Assembly (NCBI RefSeq): GCF_039541875.1
Contig: NZ_BAABHB010000003.1
Coordinates: forward strand, 62,001 to 126,000
Source of the DNA: Nibrella viscosa
Lineage (GTDB): Bacteria > Bacteroidota > Bacteroidia > Cytophagales > Spirosomataceae
Direction of reading: 5' to 3'
DNA: 64,000 nt
Positions 1-8,206 of this stretch are shown in pieces (position 1 is the stretch's first letter; every line of letters starts with the position of its first letter). The position numbers and the translations under genes are program-made. The notes beneath the pieces were generated by a model. That model made no database searches and had not been told where the DNA came from. It was given only the letters and a program-made list of their open reading frames with translations.

Positions 1-1583
1 ACGTCGATGTCCTGCACGGCCTTGTTGGCGTCGATGGCCATACTGGCAGCCATGGCGGCCGATTGCGCCAGCACCATAAAGACCGGCTCCATCCGGATAG
101 AGCCGTAAGCGATATGACTGGCCGACAGGCAGACCGGCACCAGCAGATTGGTGCATTCGGTTCGTTTCGGCACCAGCGCCCGGTAGCTGATCGGATAGGG
201 GGGGAAGCCGCCAACCTGTACATCGCCTTCGTTTCTGACCATGGCCCGGCCCTGAGCATCGCGGACAATCAGCCGCTGGCAGTTATGCGAATCCATGGTG
301 TAGGCCGCCATGCCCACTCCGTCCCCGACAATGACCTTACTCTCGCAGTTGGCCTGGGTCATCACGTATTCGCCCACCATGCGCCGGGCCTCCCGGACGT
401 AAAGCTGGGGCGAAAAATGGTCGTTGTCGACATATTCATCCTTCGGATAGCCCCATTGCTGCATCTCCTGCCGGAGGTGTTCGGGTACGCGGGGATCATG
501 ACCGATAAAGTAAAAAAAGCCTTTGGTGTAGTCTTCGTGTTCCCGAATGATCGCTGCCCGGCGTTCGTAGCTCGCTTCCGGGTAGTCGTAATTCGCGCCG
601 ATCATGTCGGTCGATAAGCCACCGCAGTTGTTGATGTCGGTTTTGCGGTTGGGCATCATCACAAAATGCATCAGGTTCCAGGTCAGTTCTTTGGGAACCT
701 TCTTGTCAATCTGGCGCAGCAGCAGCTCGTATTTGGTGGAGTCGTACCGGGCCGGGCGGGTGATCGGGATACGGTTGTCGGGGTTATCGGTCAGGCACAT
801 CCGGTAGTTGTAGGCCTGAATGCTGCGGTCGCCGGTGCCGTTGGGTTGCAGTGGAGCGGTGCTGATGCCCCACACCAGGCCACTCTCCGGCTTGCCGGGT
901 ATGTTGTACGGGTCGACGCCATCCGGAAACTGGTGCTTGTCTAGTAACTGCACGCCGTTATAGGTCTCACCGTACAGACTGTTGGCCTCCCGGCCTACGG
1001 TGTACGACACCCCGGCTCGGGCCATCAGATCGCCCTCGTAGGTGCAGTCGATATACTGCTTCGCCCGGACAATACGTTGCCCGGCATTTCGTTGCCCGGC
1101 ATCTCGTTGCCCGGCATCTCGTTGCCCGGCGACGCCCGGTTTGTCTGACTGCTCCAGCACGATTTCCTCAATGGTGCCCCGCTGATTCTTACGGGCCGAC
1201 ACGATCCGGTACTCATACCAGGTGGGTACGCCGGCTTCCTGCAGGTACTGGTTAAAGAGGGCTTTGGCCACGTGCGGCTCAAACGTCCATTGCTCCAGTC
1301 GGCCGTAGTGTTTTCCCACCCGCCGGTAGAAGTCTCGGGCCAGCCCCGTAATGGCAAATTTATTACCGATGTCGGTAGCGCCCAGGCCACCGGAGGAAAG
1401 GCCTCCCAGATGCCGGGTAGGTTCGATCAGCACAACCGACTTGCCGGCTTTTTTGGCCGTGTAGGCTGCGATTACCCCGGCAGAGGTGCCGCCGTATACG
1501 CAGACATCGACGCTAAGCGGTTGCGCCGTTACAAAACAGGAGAAGCCTGGCAGGCAAACCAGGAGGGATAGGAAGGTTTTCAT
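1..1583 (-). CDS. Secreted FAD-dependent oxidoreductase (PF12831-type), C-terminus outside window
   Basis: The reverse strand reads open from an ATG at 1583 to the window edge, about 527 codons. It begins with a signal peptide (MKTFLSLLVCLPGFSCFVTA) and then a dinucleotide-binding motif (VYGGTSAGVIAAYTAKKAG) typical of FAD enzymes, followed by HLGGLSSGGLGATD. The whole body matches secreted FAD-dependent oxidoreductases that Bacteroidota and Planctomycetes often keep near carbohydrate genes; the substrate is not predictable. The start lies 21 bp after the stop of the upstream nucleotidase gene on the same strand, so cotranscription is possible. An odd 15-bp tandem repeat adds four AGQR units near residues 151-169. 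Family assignment is firm, specific role unknown. Confidence 0.85.
   Translation of the reverse strand, partial: MKTFLSLLVCLPGFSCFVTAQPLSVDVCVYGGTSAGVIAAYTAKKAGKSVVLIEPTRHLGGLSSGGLGATDIGNKFAITGLARDFYRRVGKHYGRLEQWTFEPHVAKALFNQYLQEAGVPTWYEYRIVSARKNQRGTIEEIVLEQSDKPGVAGQRDAGQRDAGQRNAGQRIVRAKQYIDCTYEGDLMARAGVSYTVGREANSLYGETYNGVQLLDKHQFPDGVDPYNIPGKPESGLVWGISTAPLQPNGTGDRSIQAYNYRMCLTDNPDNRIPITRPARYDSTKYELLLRQIDKKVPKELTWNLMHFVMMPNRKTDINNCGGLSTDMIGANYDYPEASYERRAAIIREHEDYTKGFFYFIGHDPRVPEHLRQEMQQWGYPKDEYVDNDHFSPQLYVREARRMVGEYVMTQANCESKVIVGDGVGMAAYTMDSHNCQRLIVRDAQGRAMVRNEGDVQVGGFPPYPISYRALVPKRTECTNLLVPVCLSASHIAYGSIRMEPVFMVLAQSAAMAASMAIDANKAVQDID
1076..1135 (-). repeat. In-frame 15-bp tandem repeat, four units, inside the FAD oxidoreductase
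   Basis: Four consecutive units of the form GTTGCCCGGCATYTC (plus-strand reading; the last diverges at its end) encode AGQRD-AGQRD-AGQRN-AGQR on the minus strand. Because the unit is five codons long, gain or loss of copies keeps the frame. It sits between the FAD-binding region and the conserved sequence YIDCTYEGDL, probably in a surface loop. Confidence 0.9.
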
Positions 1584-1604
1584 GATGGGTATTCGCCGTT
1601 CGGC

Positions 1605-2294
1605 TCACAATATAGCCATTAACTCATTCCAATGGCGAATATCGTGCGTGGGCTTTTGGGGGACCTCCAGACCGGCCGGGTTGTAAAAGACGGTATCCAT
1701 CCCCACCGTCTGCGCTCCCAGAATATCAGCCTCGTAGTTATCGCCGATCATGATGCTTTCCTCGACCGTGGCTCCGCTGACTTCCAGGGCAAATTCAAAA
1801 ATGCGCCGATCGGGTTTTTTGGAGGCCGCTATTTCGTTGGTAATAATGTGTGTGAAGTAATCGGTAATCCCTGCACTCTCCATTTTGATAGCCTGAATCT
1901 CGTTAAAGCCGTTGGTGATGATGTGCAGGTGGTAGCGGCCGTTCAGGTGGTCGAGTACGTCTTTAGCCGCTTCGGTGAGGTGCGGTTTGCGGGGCAGCAG
2001 CCGCAGGTACTCGTCGCTTAATTGGCTGCACACGGCATTATCGGGCAAACCCAGCGCCTGAAATACCAGCGGAAACCGGTTTTCGCGGATGTAGGCATGG
2101 GTCACCTGGTTCCGGTCGAAGTCGGCCCAGAGCTTTTTATTGATCTGCAGGAAGTGCTCACAGAAAGCGTCTACCGACTCGATGCCGGCGTCGGCCAGCC
2201 GGAAGCTTTCGTACATTTCGCACAGAGACTCTATCGAGTTCCGGTCAAAATCCCAAAGGGTGTGGTCTAAATCGAAAAAAAGATGCTGGTACAT
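1605..2294 (-). CDS. YjjG-family noncanonical pyrimidine nucleotidase (HAD superfamily)
   Basis: A HAD-fold phosphatase of about 229 aa. Motif I (FFDLDHTLWDFD) carries the nucleophile and acid aspartates. Motif II is the HIITNGF threonine, and a lysine (SKKPD) and the motif III/IV acidic pair (MIGDNYEADILGA) follow in order. The WDFDRNS segment after motif I and the overall length are characteristic of YjjG-type 5'-nucleotidases, which dephosphorylate noncanonical pyrimidine nucleotides in the cytoplasm. An ATG eight codons upstream (2318) is possible, but the start at 2294 (MYQHLFFDLD) matches the family better. It is followed 21 bp later by the FAD oxidoreductase gene, with no functional link evident. 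Confidence 0.85.
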   Translation of the reverse strand: MYQHLFFDLDHTLWDFDRNSIESLCEMYESFRLADAGIESVDAFCEHFLQINKKLWADFDRNQVTHAYIRENRFPLVFQALGLPDNAVCSQLSDEYLRLLPRKPHLTEAAKDVLDHLNGRYHLHIITNGFNEIQAIKMESAGITDYFTHIITNEIAASKKPDRRIFEFALEVSGATVEESIMIGDNYEADILGAQTVGMDTVFYNPAGLEVPQKPTHDIRHWNELMAIL

Positions 2295-2366
2295 AAAAGT
2301 TGGATAGTCGTCAGTCAATAGTCGATAGTGCTGACGCCAGACTTACTAACGACTAACGACTATTAA

Positions 2367-2672
2367 CTAAAACGTAAGTTTCAGGCGCTCGACGGGCTGG
2401 TTGTTGACCAGGTGGCTTTCTACGATCTCGTCTACATCAGAGAGCTGAACGTTACCGTAGTTGATGCCATCCGGGTATACCACCACCGACGGGCCGAGGG
2501 CGCAGGTATCCAGGCAGCCGGCTTTCTGCGCCCGGATGTCTACCTGTAAACCGCGATCTTTGAGTGCTTGTTTAAATGCTTCCACAAGGGCCAGCCCATG
2601 TTCTTCTCCGCAGCTCTTCTTGGGAGCCGGCTTCTGATTGGTACAGATAAAGACGTGTTTCTTGAATTTCAT
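2367..2672 (-). CDS. Thioredoxin-like [2Fe-2S] ferredoxin-domain protein
   Basis: A 101-aa cytoplasmic protein. Four cysteines lie in the order C10, C21, C53, C57 (FICTNQ, KKSCGEE, AGCLDTCALG). This is the thioredoxin-like 2Fe-2S pattern seen in the NuoE C-terminal domain and in small stand-alone ferredoxins. After the second pair, GPSVVVYPDGINYGNV is the usual conserved tail. It probably carries one [2Fe-2S] cluster and transfers electrons; partners are not shown by the context. The gene precedes the nucleotidase on the same strand but is separated by about 70 bp of short TAGTCG/ACGACT repeats that look like dispersed intergenic microrepeats. Confidence 0.8.
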   Translation of the reverse strand: MKFKKHVFICTNQKPAPKKSCGEEHGLALVEAFKQALKDRGLQVDIRAQKAGCLDTCALGPSVVVYPDGINYGNVQLSDVDEIVESHLVNNQPVERLKLTF

Positions 2673-2729
2673 GCGATTGTATTCCGAAAGTATGCCGCAA
2701 AGGTCAGAAACTTTGCCCAGATTTCAGAT

Positions 2730-4907
2730 TTAAACAACCGCCATGTCGGAAGAAAGAGGCAACATGAATAGGAATGTGGTACCGGTACCGGTTTCGGAAA
2801 CGATTTCCAGCCGGCCGTTTACGGCCTCGGTCCGCTCCTGAATGTTTTGCAGGCCCATACCTGGCGACTCCGTCGTTGTCATACCCCGGCCGTTGTCCCG
2901 GACAATCATCGTTAGCTCACTACCAATCTGCCGGAAGCTGATTTCGGCCTCGGTAGCATCGGCGTGTTTCAGAATGTTGTTGCAAAGCTCCAGGCAAATG
3001 GAGTACAACTGAAACTCGGTGTTTTTGTCGAGGGTGGGCAGACTGGCTGTATCCAGTTTGAACCGGGTCAAATGCGTGATATTCAGTTTGTCGGTCAGCC
3101 GCAGCAATGCTTTGGCTAAGCCCTGCTTTTCCAGTTCGTCCGGCTGCAGGTTATGCGACAGGTACCGAACCTCCGCATAAGCCTCTTTGGTCATATGCAT
3201 CAGGTTCTCGTAGATATGCTGCTCCCGGTCGGTAAGCCGGCCTGGGTTGAGGGCAGACAGGCTCATTTTGATGGCCGACAGGATACCGCCCAGGTTGTCG
3301 TGCAGGTCGGCTGCTACGCGCCTGCGCTCCGCTGTTTGTCCACGCAGGAGAGCTTCTTCTATTTCTCGGTTTTTGGTCAGCAACAGGTGGTTAGCGGCTT
3401 CGAGTTCGGCGGTACGTTCCCGCACTTTATCTTCCAGTCCGTGATTCAAGGCTTCGATCTGCTTTTTCTGATGCGCAATCTGCCGGCTTTTGCGGATAAA
3501 TACGGCCAGAAACGCCAGCAGCATAAACAAACCGACTAGCAGAAACTGACGGCTCAGTTTTTGCTGTTCGAGGTTCTGGTTCAGGAAATCGATACGGGCC
3601 CGGTTTTCCAGGCGTGTTTTCTCGTTGGCTGCCCGGAGCCGGTTGGCCTCTATTCTCTGTTTCAACTGTGTCTCCCGGACTACGGCCGCCAGTTGCTCAG
3701 CCTCCACTTTCGCTTTCAGTTGATCCAGCTCCGCCTGCCGGCGAATATTCATTAATTGTTGCCGCTGCAGCAGTTGCTGTTTTTCAGCTTCAGCCTGTAC
3801 TTTCTCAATGTCGTACCGTTTCTGAATGGCAATAATCTCGTCGATACGTTTATGACTGGTCAGACTGTCGCGCACGGCCACAAACTCTTCATACAGTGCC
3901 AGCGCTTTATCCGGTTTTCCGGCCGCCCGATATACCTGATAGAGCGCCGACGTAGCCATTTGCAACAGGCGTTTGCTTTCGCGCTGGCGGGCTATCTGCA
4001 GCGATTTCTCGCCGTAATCAATTGCTTTGTCGAGTTGGTTTAGTTGCAGGTATCCCTCCGCCAGCCGCGAAAATACCGATGCCTGTCCGGGAATATCTCC
4101 TAACCGGGTCCAGATCGCCAGGGCTTCTTCATAACAGTGGGTAGCCTGCTCCGGTTGCCGGCGCGCCATGAAAAACTCACCTAGCCGCTGACTGGTATAC
4201 GCTATGTTGGTTTGCGAATTGGTCTGGTACGCAATCGTCCGGGCGTCTTCAAATCGGGTGCGGGCTTCATCGTATCGTTTCTGAATATCATAGACCTCAC
4301 CCATCTGGCTAACGACCTGGCTTATCAGCAACTTACGGTTCCGTTCTTTCACCAGCGTATTCAGGGGCAGCAGCGCCAGCGATTTTTCATAGCTCTGCAG
4401 GGCCGGGTTATACTCTTTAAGGAGGAGATGAATATCGCCCATGTTCATGTGAACCTGCCAGAGTGGAGAGGTTTCTTTGGGCAGGCCTACGCACAGTTCA
4501 GAGGCTCTCTGGTTGATCTGAAGCGCCTTCGGGTAATCGCCTTTGAACACCCGAAAATAGTATTCATCCAGCATCAATCCCCGAACCGCATACACCCGAT
4601 CGTTGTAGGCAACCGATTGCGAAACCAGTTTGTTGGCGTAATAATGCAGACTATCCCGGGCCGGACCCCGCACCTGTTTGTAGACCAGGGCCATGTACCG
4701 CAGTCCTTCCAGTTTCAGGGAGTCATTGAGCACCGCACGGGGCAGACCGTCAACGCTTTTAAGGTAGTTCAGTCCGACCGTCTTCAGGCTGTCCAGGTAG
4801 CCTTTGTCGGTTCGGCGATCAAAGTTTAGCTCAGGCAGGGGAGCACGCTGGGCCATGCTGGTTCCGATCAGCCCTAAAAAGCACCATAAGGCAGCAACGT
4901 GTCGCAT
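2730..4907 (-). CDS. TPR-containing sensor histidine kinase (HisKA_3 type)
   Basis: A 725-aa membrane kinase. Residues 1-19 are a signal peptide. Residues ~60-345 form tetratricopeptide repeats (for example YNPALQSYEKSLALLP), which would lie in the periplasm. A long charged coiled coil (~355-450) precedes one membrane segment at ~455-473 (LLVGLFMLLAFLAVFI) and a second coiled coil. The dimerisation/phosphoacceptor motif ADLHDNLGGILSAIK has its histidine at 536, and the HATPase domain has N-box and G-box motifs (LELCNNILKHA, VRDNGRGM, GMGLQNIQER). This architecture pairs with LuxR/NarL-type response regulators, but no regulator gene is adjacent, so it is an orphan here. The signal sensed is unknown. 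Confidence 0.9.
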   Translation of the reverse strand: MRHVAALWCFLGLIGTSMAQRAPLPELNFDRRTDKGYLDSLKTVGLNYLKSVDGLPRAVLNDSLKLEGLRYMALVYKQVRGPARDSLHYYANKLVSQSVAYNDRVYAVRGLMLDEYYFRVFKGDYPKALQINQRASELCVGLPKETSPLWQVHMNMGDIHLLLKEYNPALQSYEKSLALLPLNTLVKERNRKLLISQVVSQMGEVYDIQKRYDEARTRFEDARTIAYQTNSQTNIAYTSQRLGEFFMARRQPEQATHCYEEALAIWTRLGDIPGQASVFSRLAEGYLQLNQLDKAIDYGEKSLQIARQRESKRLLQMATSALYQVYRAAGKPDKALALYEEFVAVRDSLTSHKRIDEIIAIQKRYDIEKVQAEAEKQQLLQRQQLMNIRRQAELDQLKAKVEAEQLAAVVRETQLKQRIEANRLRAANEKTRLENRARIDFLNQNLEQQKLSRQFLLVGLFMLLAFLAVFIRKSRQIAHQKKQIEALNHGLEDKVRERTAELEAANHLLLTKNREIEEALLRGQTAERRRVAADLHDNLGGILSAIKMSLSALNPGRLTDREQHIYENLMHMTKEAYAEVRYLSHNLQPDELEKQGLAKALLRLTDKLNITHLTRFKLDTASLPTLDKNTEFQLYSICLELCNNILKHADATEAEISFRQIGSELTMIVRDNGRGMTTTESPGMGLQNIQERTEAVNGRLEIVSETGTGTTFLFMLPLSSDMAVV

Positions 4908-5155
4908 ACTCGATTTGTTTCTGGCTGACCCACCTGACCGCTTTCTGCACGTTTAAAGGTAATCAATTTCCTCTACCTTAGGTAGTTCCGTTCAGTCAAA
5001 AATAATCAATTTGGTATATAGCCGGTACGGGCTTAGGGTGAAACGGTAATTTCCGGGTGTAATCCGTCACAAATGGGGGGCCAAACGACAGTGGGCAGTA
5101 GGCAGTAACGGAGCCCGCGCTTTCCCCTTCAGGACTGCGCACTTGCTTACTAAAA

Positions 5156-5794
5156 CTACGGTAACTCCTCAATTGTAATATCCTTGTAGTAAATCTGCAC
5201 CTTGCCTCCGCCGTGGATTTGCAGGCCAATCAGACCGGTCTGGGGAATGGTTTCGTCGGGTTCGGTGTAGTCTACGGTCTGGCGGCCATTCAGGTACAGC
5301 CGGATCCGACGGTTTTCGGCCCGGATTTCGTAATCGTTCCAGTCATTCCGCTTCAGAATTCTGGTAACCAGCGCCGAGTCGGGCTGGATCAGGGTTTTAT
5401 TACGACGGGACTCATCGTATAAGCTAGCCCAGTATTTATCGCCGAGGTCGGCCTGGTAGCCGATCATCTCATGAGCCGGATCGGTCAGCCGCCGGCTGCG
5501 AAACTGCACACCCCCATTGATAAAGCCTTCGGTGCCGAGCAGCTTAAACTTCAGGCGGAGGATAAAGTTGCCATACCGGGCTTTTGTCGTCAGGAAATCA
5601 TTACGGGGCTGAACTTTGGTCAATGAACCGGCTACCAGCGCGCCATCGTCAATGCGCCAGGTATTTACGGTATCGCCTTCCCAGCCCCGGAAGGTTTTGC
5701 CGTCGAACAGCCGGACGGGTTTATAAGCGTAATGAGCCGCAACGCTTATCAGCGCCACGGCCAGAAGGACCGGGTACAAAGCAGGAGATTTCAT
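5156..5794 (-). CDS. Secreted DUF1080 (3-keto-disaccharide hydrolase-like) protein
   Basis: A 212-aa secreted protein: an N-terminal hydrophobic segment (YPVLLAVALISVAAHYAY) is followed by one DUF1080 beta-sandwich starting at LFDGKTFRGWEGD. Typical family motifs are present: NFILRLKFKL, GVQFRSRR, NDYEIRAENRRIRLYLNG and the C-terminal IGLQIHGGGKVQIYYKDI. Some DUF1080 proteins hydrolyse 3-keto-glycosides and others only bind glycans, and the sequence does not decide between these. It stands alone, with about 250 bp on either side and a short GGCAGTA-type microrepeat just downstream near 5095-5110. Confidence 0.8.
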   Translation of the reverse strand: MKSPALYPVLLAVALISVAAHYAYKPVRLFDGKTFRGWEGDTVNTWRIDDGALVAGSLTKVQPRNDFLTTKARYGNFILRLKFKLLGTEGFINGGVQFRSRRLTDPAHEMIGYQADLGDKYWASLYDESRRNKTLIQPDSALVTRILKRNDWNDYEIRAENRRIRLYLNGRQTVDYTEPDETIPQTGLIGLQIHGGGKVQIYYKDITIEELP

Positions 5795-6039
5795 GGCTTG
5801 GGTTAAAGGCAGTTATCTGAAACGCAAAAGTAGTTGTCGCGTTGAACTTACTGCAAAAAGGCTGGGGAAGCCAGGGGTACGTGTTTAGGGGCATACACGG
5901 TTTGAGCCGCTTTTCTACCAGTTCAGTGCCTTGTATGTACGGATGAAGGGAATCCCGCTGGTGTTAGGGGGAGGAGTTCGCTACTTTTAACCTATCAATC
6001 ACACACCACACTACTACAACCTTACATATTCTTTGTCTC

Positions 6040-6459
6040 ATGGAAGCCAATCGTCTGCATCAGTCCTCTACCTCAGCGGTTCGTCCTTCGTTTCCGGCCG
6101 GTTACCAGCTGGGAAGCCACCGGATTGCCATTCCTCACCTCAACCGCACCATCATGGTGTCTGTTGACGATATTGTAAATCTGGAGGCTGAGAGCAACTA
6201 TGCGTATGTGTTCACCCGCGACGGGAAGCGGTACCTGGTTTCCAAGACGCTGAAAGAACTGGAGCAGGTGCTGGACGAGACTATGTTCGTGCGGATTCAT
6301 AAGTCGTACACCATCAACCTGGCGTATGTGCGGGGGGGGCTGTTCAACCGGGATCGGATCCTGCAACTGGCCGACGGCCGGGAGGTGCCCATCTCGCGCC
6401 GGCGCATGAAGGAGATTACCGATTTGCTGTACCGGTATACCCAGAAGTTTGTCAATTAA
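6040..6459 (+). CDS. LytTR-domain DNA-binding regulator (copy A)
   Basis: A 139-aa protein that is almost entirely one LytTR DNA-binding domain (residues ~30-135). Its motifs are DDIVNLEAESNYAYVFTRDG, then FVRIHKSYTINLAYV and the positively charged end EVPISRRRMKEI. There is no receiver or membrane domain, so it is a stand-alone transcription factor. It is a close paralogue of the gene at 8207-8629, which lies in opposite orientation. From FTRDGKRY to ISRRR the two proteins are identical, while their N-terminal 55 residues differ at many sites. A run of eight Gs (6332-6339) lies in the coding sequence. Its probable target is the gene enclosed by the pair or its own promoter, by inference from position alone. 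Confidence 0.9.
   Translation: MEANRLHQSSTSAVRPSFPAGYQLGSHRIAIPHLNRTIMVSVDDIVNLEAESNYAYVFTRDGKRYLVSKTLKELEQVLDETMFVRIHKSYTINLAYVRGGLFNRDRILQLADGREVPISRRRMKEITDLLYRYTQKFVN
6209..6405 (+). repeat. 197-bp inverted repeat, left copy (within LytTR copy A)
   Basis: This stretch is identical to the reverse complement of 8264-8460 except at 6282 (T against C), so 196 of 197 bases match. Identity starts and stops abruptly, with frequent differences on both sides, which is the picture expected of gene conversion. Confidence 0.95.
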
Positions 6460-6835
6460 TACGGGGTTCCGCCTGTCAGGGCTGCCGGATGACGACATGA
6501 TAGTTAAACGCTGGTCGACATTGTCTCAGGTACCATATTGGCTTGCGTATATGGATAGACGTTCAAATAAAACAACTGATTATCACTCCGGGAGAGCCAC
6601 CCCAAAAATAGATTCACACGAATTGAATTTTATATGATTTTATTCGGTTAACTTAGTACCCTGGAGTGGCAAAGTGTATTTCTCACGTAACAGACGGAAC
6701 TTATTTATGAGCTGGCACAAAAGGCCGTTGGGTTTGGCTACCCCCGCTGCCTTTGACGATTTGTCTCAGAGTTAAGCTACGGCTTATTGTTGAGGGGCCG
6801 GCTGCTCCTTTGTACCATAACCGTAAGCATAACCT
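6460..6835. other. Intergenic region before the 424-aa gene
   Basis: About 375 bp without a convincing gene. It is more AT-rich around 6560-6660 than its surroundings and probably contains the promoter of the 424-aa gene. I could not find a clear TTG-N20-TAnnTTTG pair. Short open frames here have no family features. Confidence 0.5.
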
Positions 6836-8110
6836 ATGAATGTAGCGTTTCGGATGCCCCTGGAGCAGGCGCGTCTGATAGGTAGTCAACAAACAAGCCC
6901 CACCGGCTGTACTAAAGAGGAAGCAGAGCAGGCAAACCTGGCGTTTGATGCTTCCGTTAAACAATTTCTCCGCGACTGGATTGATCACGGCACGGCACTG
7001 TCGCACTTGCCGGACCCTGAGAGCGATGTAGATGAATTTATTGAGCAGGGTGCTCTGCGGTGTTTTTTCAAACATCGCGAAGATGCATTTCAGCAGTTAC
7101 TCGATCAGGAGGCCATCGCCCGTCACCTGCTGCGTCCTATCACCGACGTATTTTTTGATTCCGATGCGTATGAGCCGCTGCTGGCCCGCTACGAACGGCG
7201 TATCTATAATCTGGCCGCGCACCGCCGGCACCTGGAGGTTCCGTTTCGGTACAGCCCGCCTAGCCGGCAGGAGGCAGATGGCGACACCATCGACTATTCG
7301 GCGATGCCCGCTGATCAGGTACGGGAAGACATTGGCATGTACTTCGGTACCCGGCGCTCCGACGAAACAGCGCTGACTATTATGGGGGGCAAACTTCGGC
7401 AGGAAGCCTGGCCGTATACCCATCTGCCCATTCATGTAGTTACGGAAGGGTACATGGAAGAGTCGCTGCGGGCGGTAAAAATGGCTACCGGGCATTTGCA
7501 GGAAAAAGAGGACTTCCGGTTGCACTGCTTCCTTATTCATCGGCGGCATGCCGCCGATGATCGGCATTTGGGTGCCGCCCTGCTGCTGATGAATCCGAAA
7601 GAGCCAAACCAACCTCATCGGGTTATTTTCTGCGATACGCTAAACCCAGGTGGTATTCCGCCGTGGTGGCATAAGTTCAAGCATAAACTGGATACGGTAT
7701 TTCCGCAACCCGAAGGGTACGCGCCTGTCTCGGATCGGCTGGAAGACGGCGGAGTGAACCTGCAGCGCCTGCACGACGGCGTACCCGTTCGTCACCAGGA
7801 CATCGATTGCGCCTTCTATTCGTTCTCTATGGTGCGGGCGCTGATTGGCGTAGCGAAGTTGGCACCGCATGTTATTCTGCACGGACCGGCAGAGAAAATC
7901 GTGGGTATGATGACTGCCCGGATGCCGGAATATTTTGTCTTGCCCAACCAGCCGCGAGATCCGGTACTGGTGCGGGAAGAGAATGTGTGGCTCCGGTGGA
8001 ATACGGGCCGGGAAGCGCTGAAAAACCTGAAGCGCAAACCGGCGGTTGAGGTCCCCATGCCGCAGATGGTTGTAGAAACGACCCCGCAGGCTATAGAACT
8101 ACCAGCCTGA
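6836..8110 (+). CDS. Unrecognised 424-aa protein, possible CE-clan (Ulp1/YopJ-like) cysteine peptidase or acetyltransferase
   Basis: No family is recognised with confidence. There is no signal peptide or membrane segment, so it appears cytoplasmic (or exported by a route not visible here). The first ~190 residues are rich in charged and helical sequence. From ~225 the order RLHCFLIHRR, then RHLGAALLLMN (H244), then HRVIFCDTLNPGG (D267), then VRHQDIDCAFYSFSMVRAL (Q321, C325) resembles the His-Asp/Glu-Gln-Cys order of CE-clan enzymes. In those the histidine begins a strand, the acid follows at the end of the next strand (YDSL-like) and the cysteine starts a helix after a DCG motif. Here DCA replaces DCG and H244 to D267 is 23 residues, somewhat long. 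Two LytTR genes enclose it. A terminator follows at 8141-8188. The enzymatic call is a hypothesis. Confidence 0.6.
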   Translation: MNVAFRMPLEQARLIGSQQTSPTGCTKEEAEQANLAFDASVKQFLRDWIDHGTALSHLPDPESDVDEFIEQGALRCFFKHREDAFQQLLDQEAIARHLLRPITDVFFDSDAYEPLLARYERRIYNLAAHRRHLEVPFRYSPPSRQEADGDTIDYSAMPADQVREDIGMYFGTRRSDETALTIMGGKLRQEAWPYTHLPIHVVTEGYMEESLRAVKMATGHLQEKEDFRLHCFLIHRRHAADDRHLGAALLLMNPKEPNQPHRVIFCDTLNPGGIPPWWHKFKHKLDTVFPQPEGYAPVSDRLEDGGVNLQRLHDGVPVRHQDIDCAFYSFSMVRALIGVAKLAPHVILHGPAEKIVGMMTARMPEYFVLPNQPRDPVLVREENVWLRWNTGREALKNLKRKPAVEVPMPQMVVETTPQAIELPA

Positions 8111-8140
8111 TCTATACATAAGCTTTACGATAGTATCGTT

Positions 8141-8188
8141 TTAAAACCAAACCGGCCAGGCGCTCACGTCTGGCCGGTTTGGTTTTAA
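8141..8188. terminator. Bidirectional hairpin terminator between convergent genes
   Basis: Perfect 19-bp inverted arms (8141-8159 and 8170-8188; core AACCGGCCAG) enclose a 10-base loop, with A-rich and T-rich outer flanks. It lies between the stop of the 424-aa gene and the stop of LytTR copy B, so it can terminate both. Confidence 0.85.
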
Positions 8189-8206
8189 AGAGAAAAGTCC
8201 CTTCAA

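Noticed and set aside
63..617. Plus-strand open frame at the left edge
   Set aside because: It overlaps the FAD oxidoreductase, whose minus-strand frame is open across the whole edge and carries conserved motifs.
4973..4985. CTACCTTAGGTAG palindrome upstream of the TPR kinase as an operator
   Set aside because: A single short palindrome with no second copy or regulator nearby; too likely by chance.
4996..5229. Open frame overlapping the 3' end of the DUF1080 gene
   Set aside because: It contains translated microrepeat and overlaps a well-supported gene; the product is unlike any protein.
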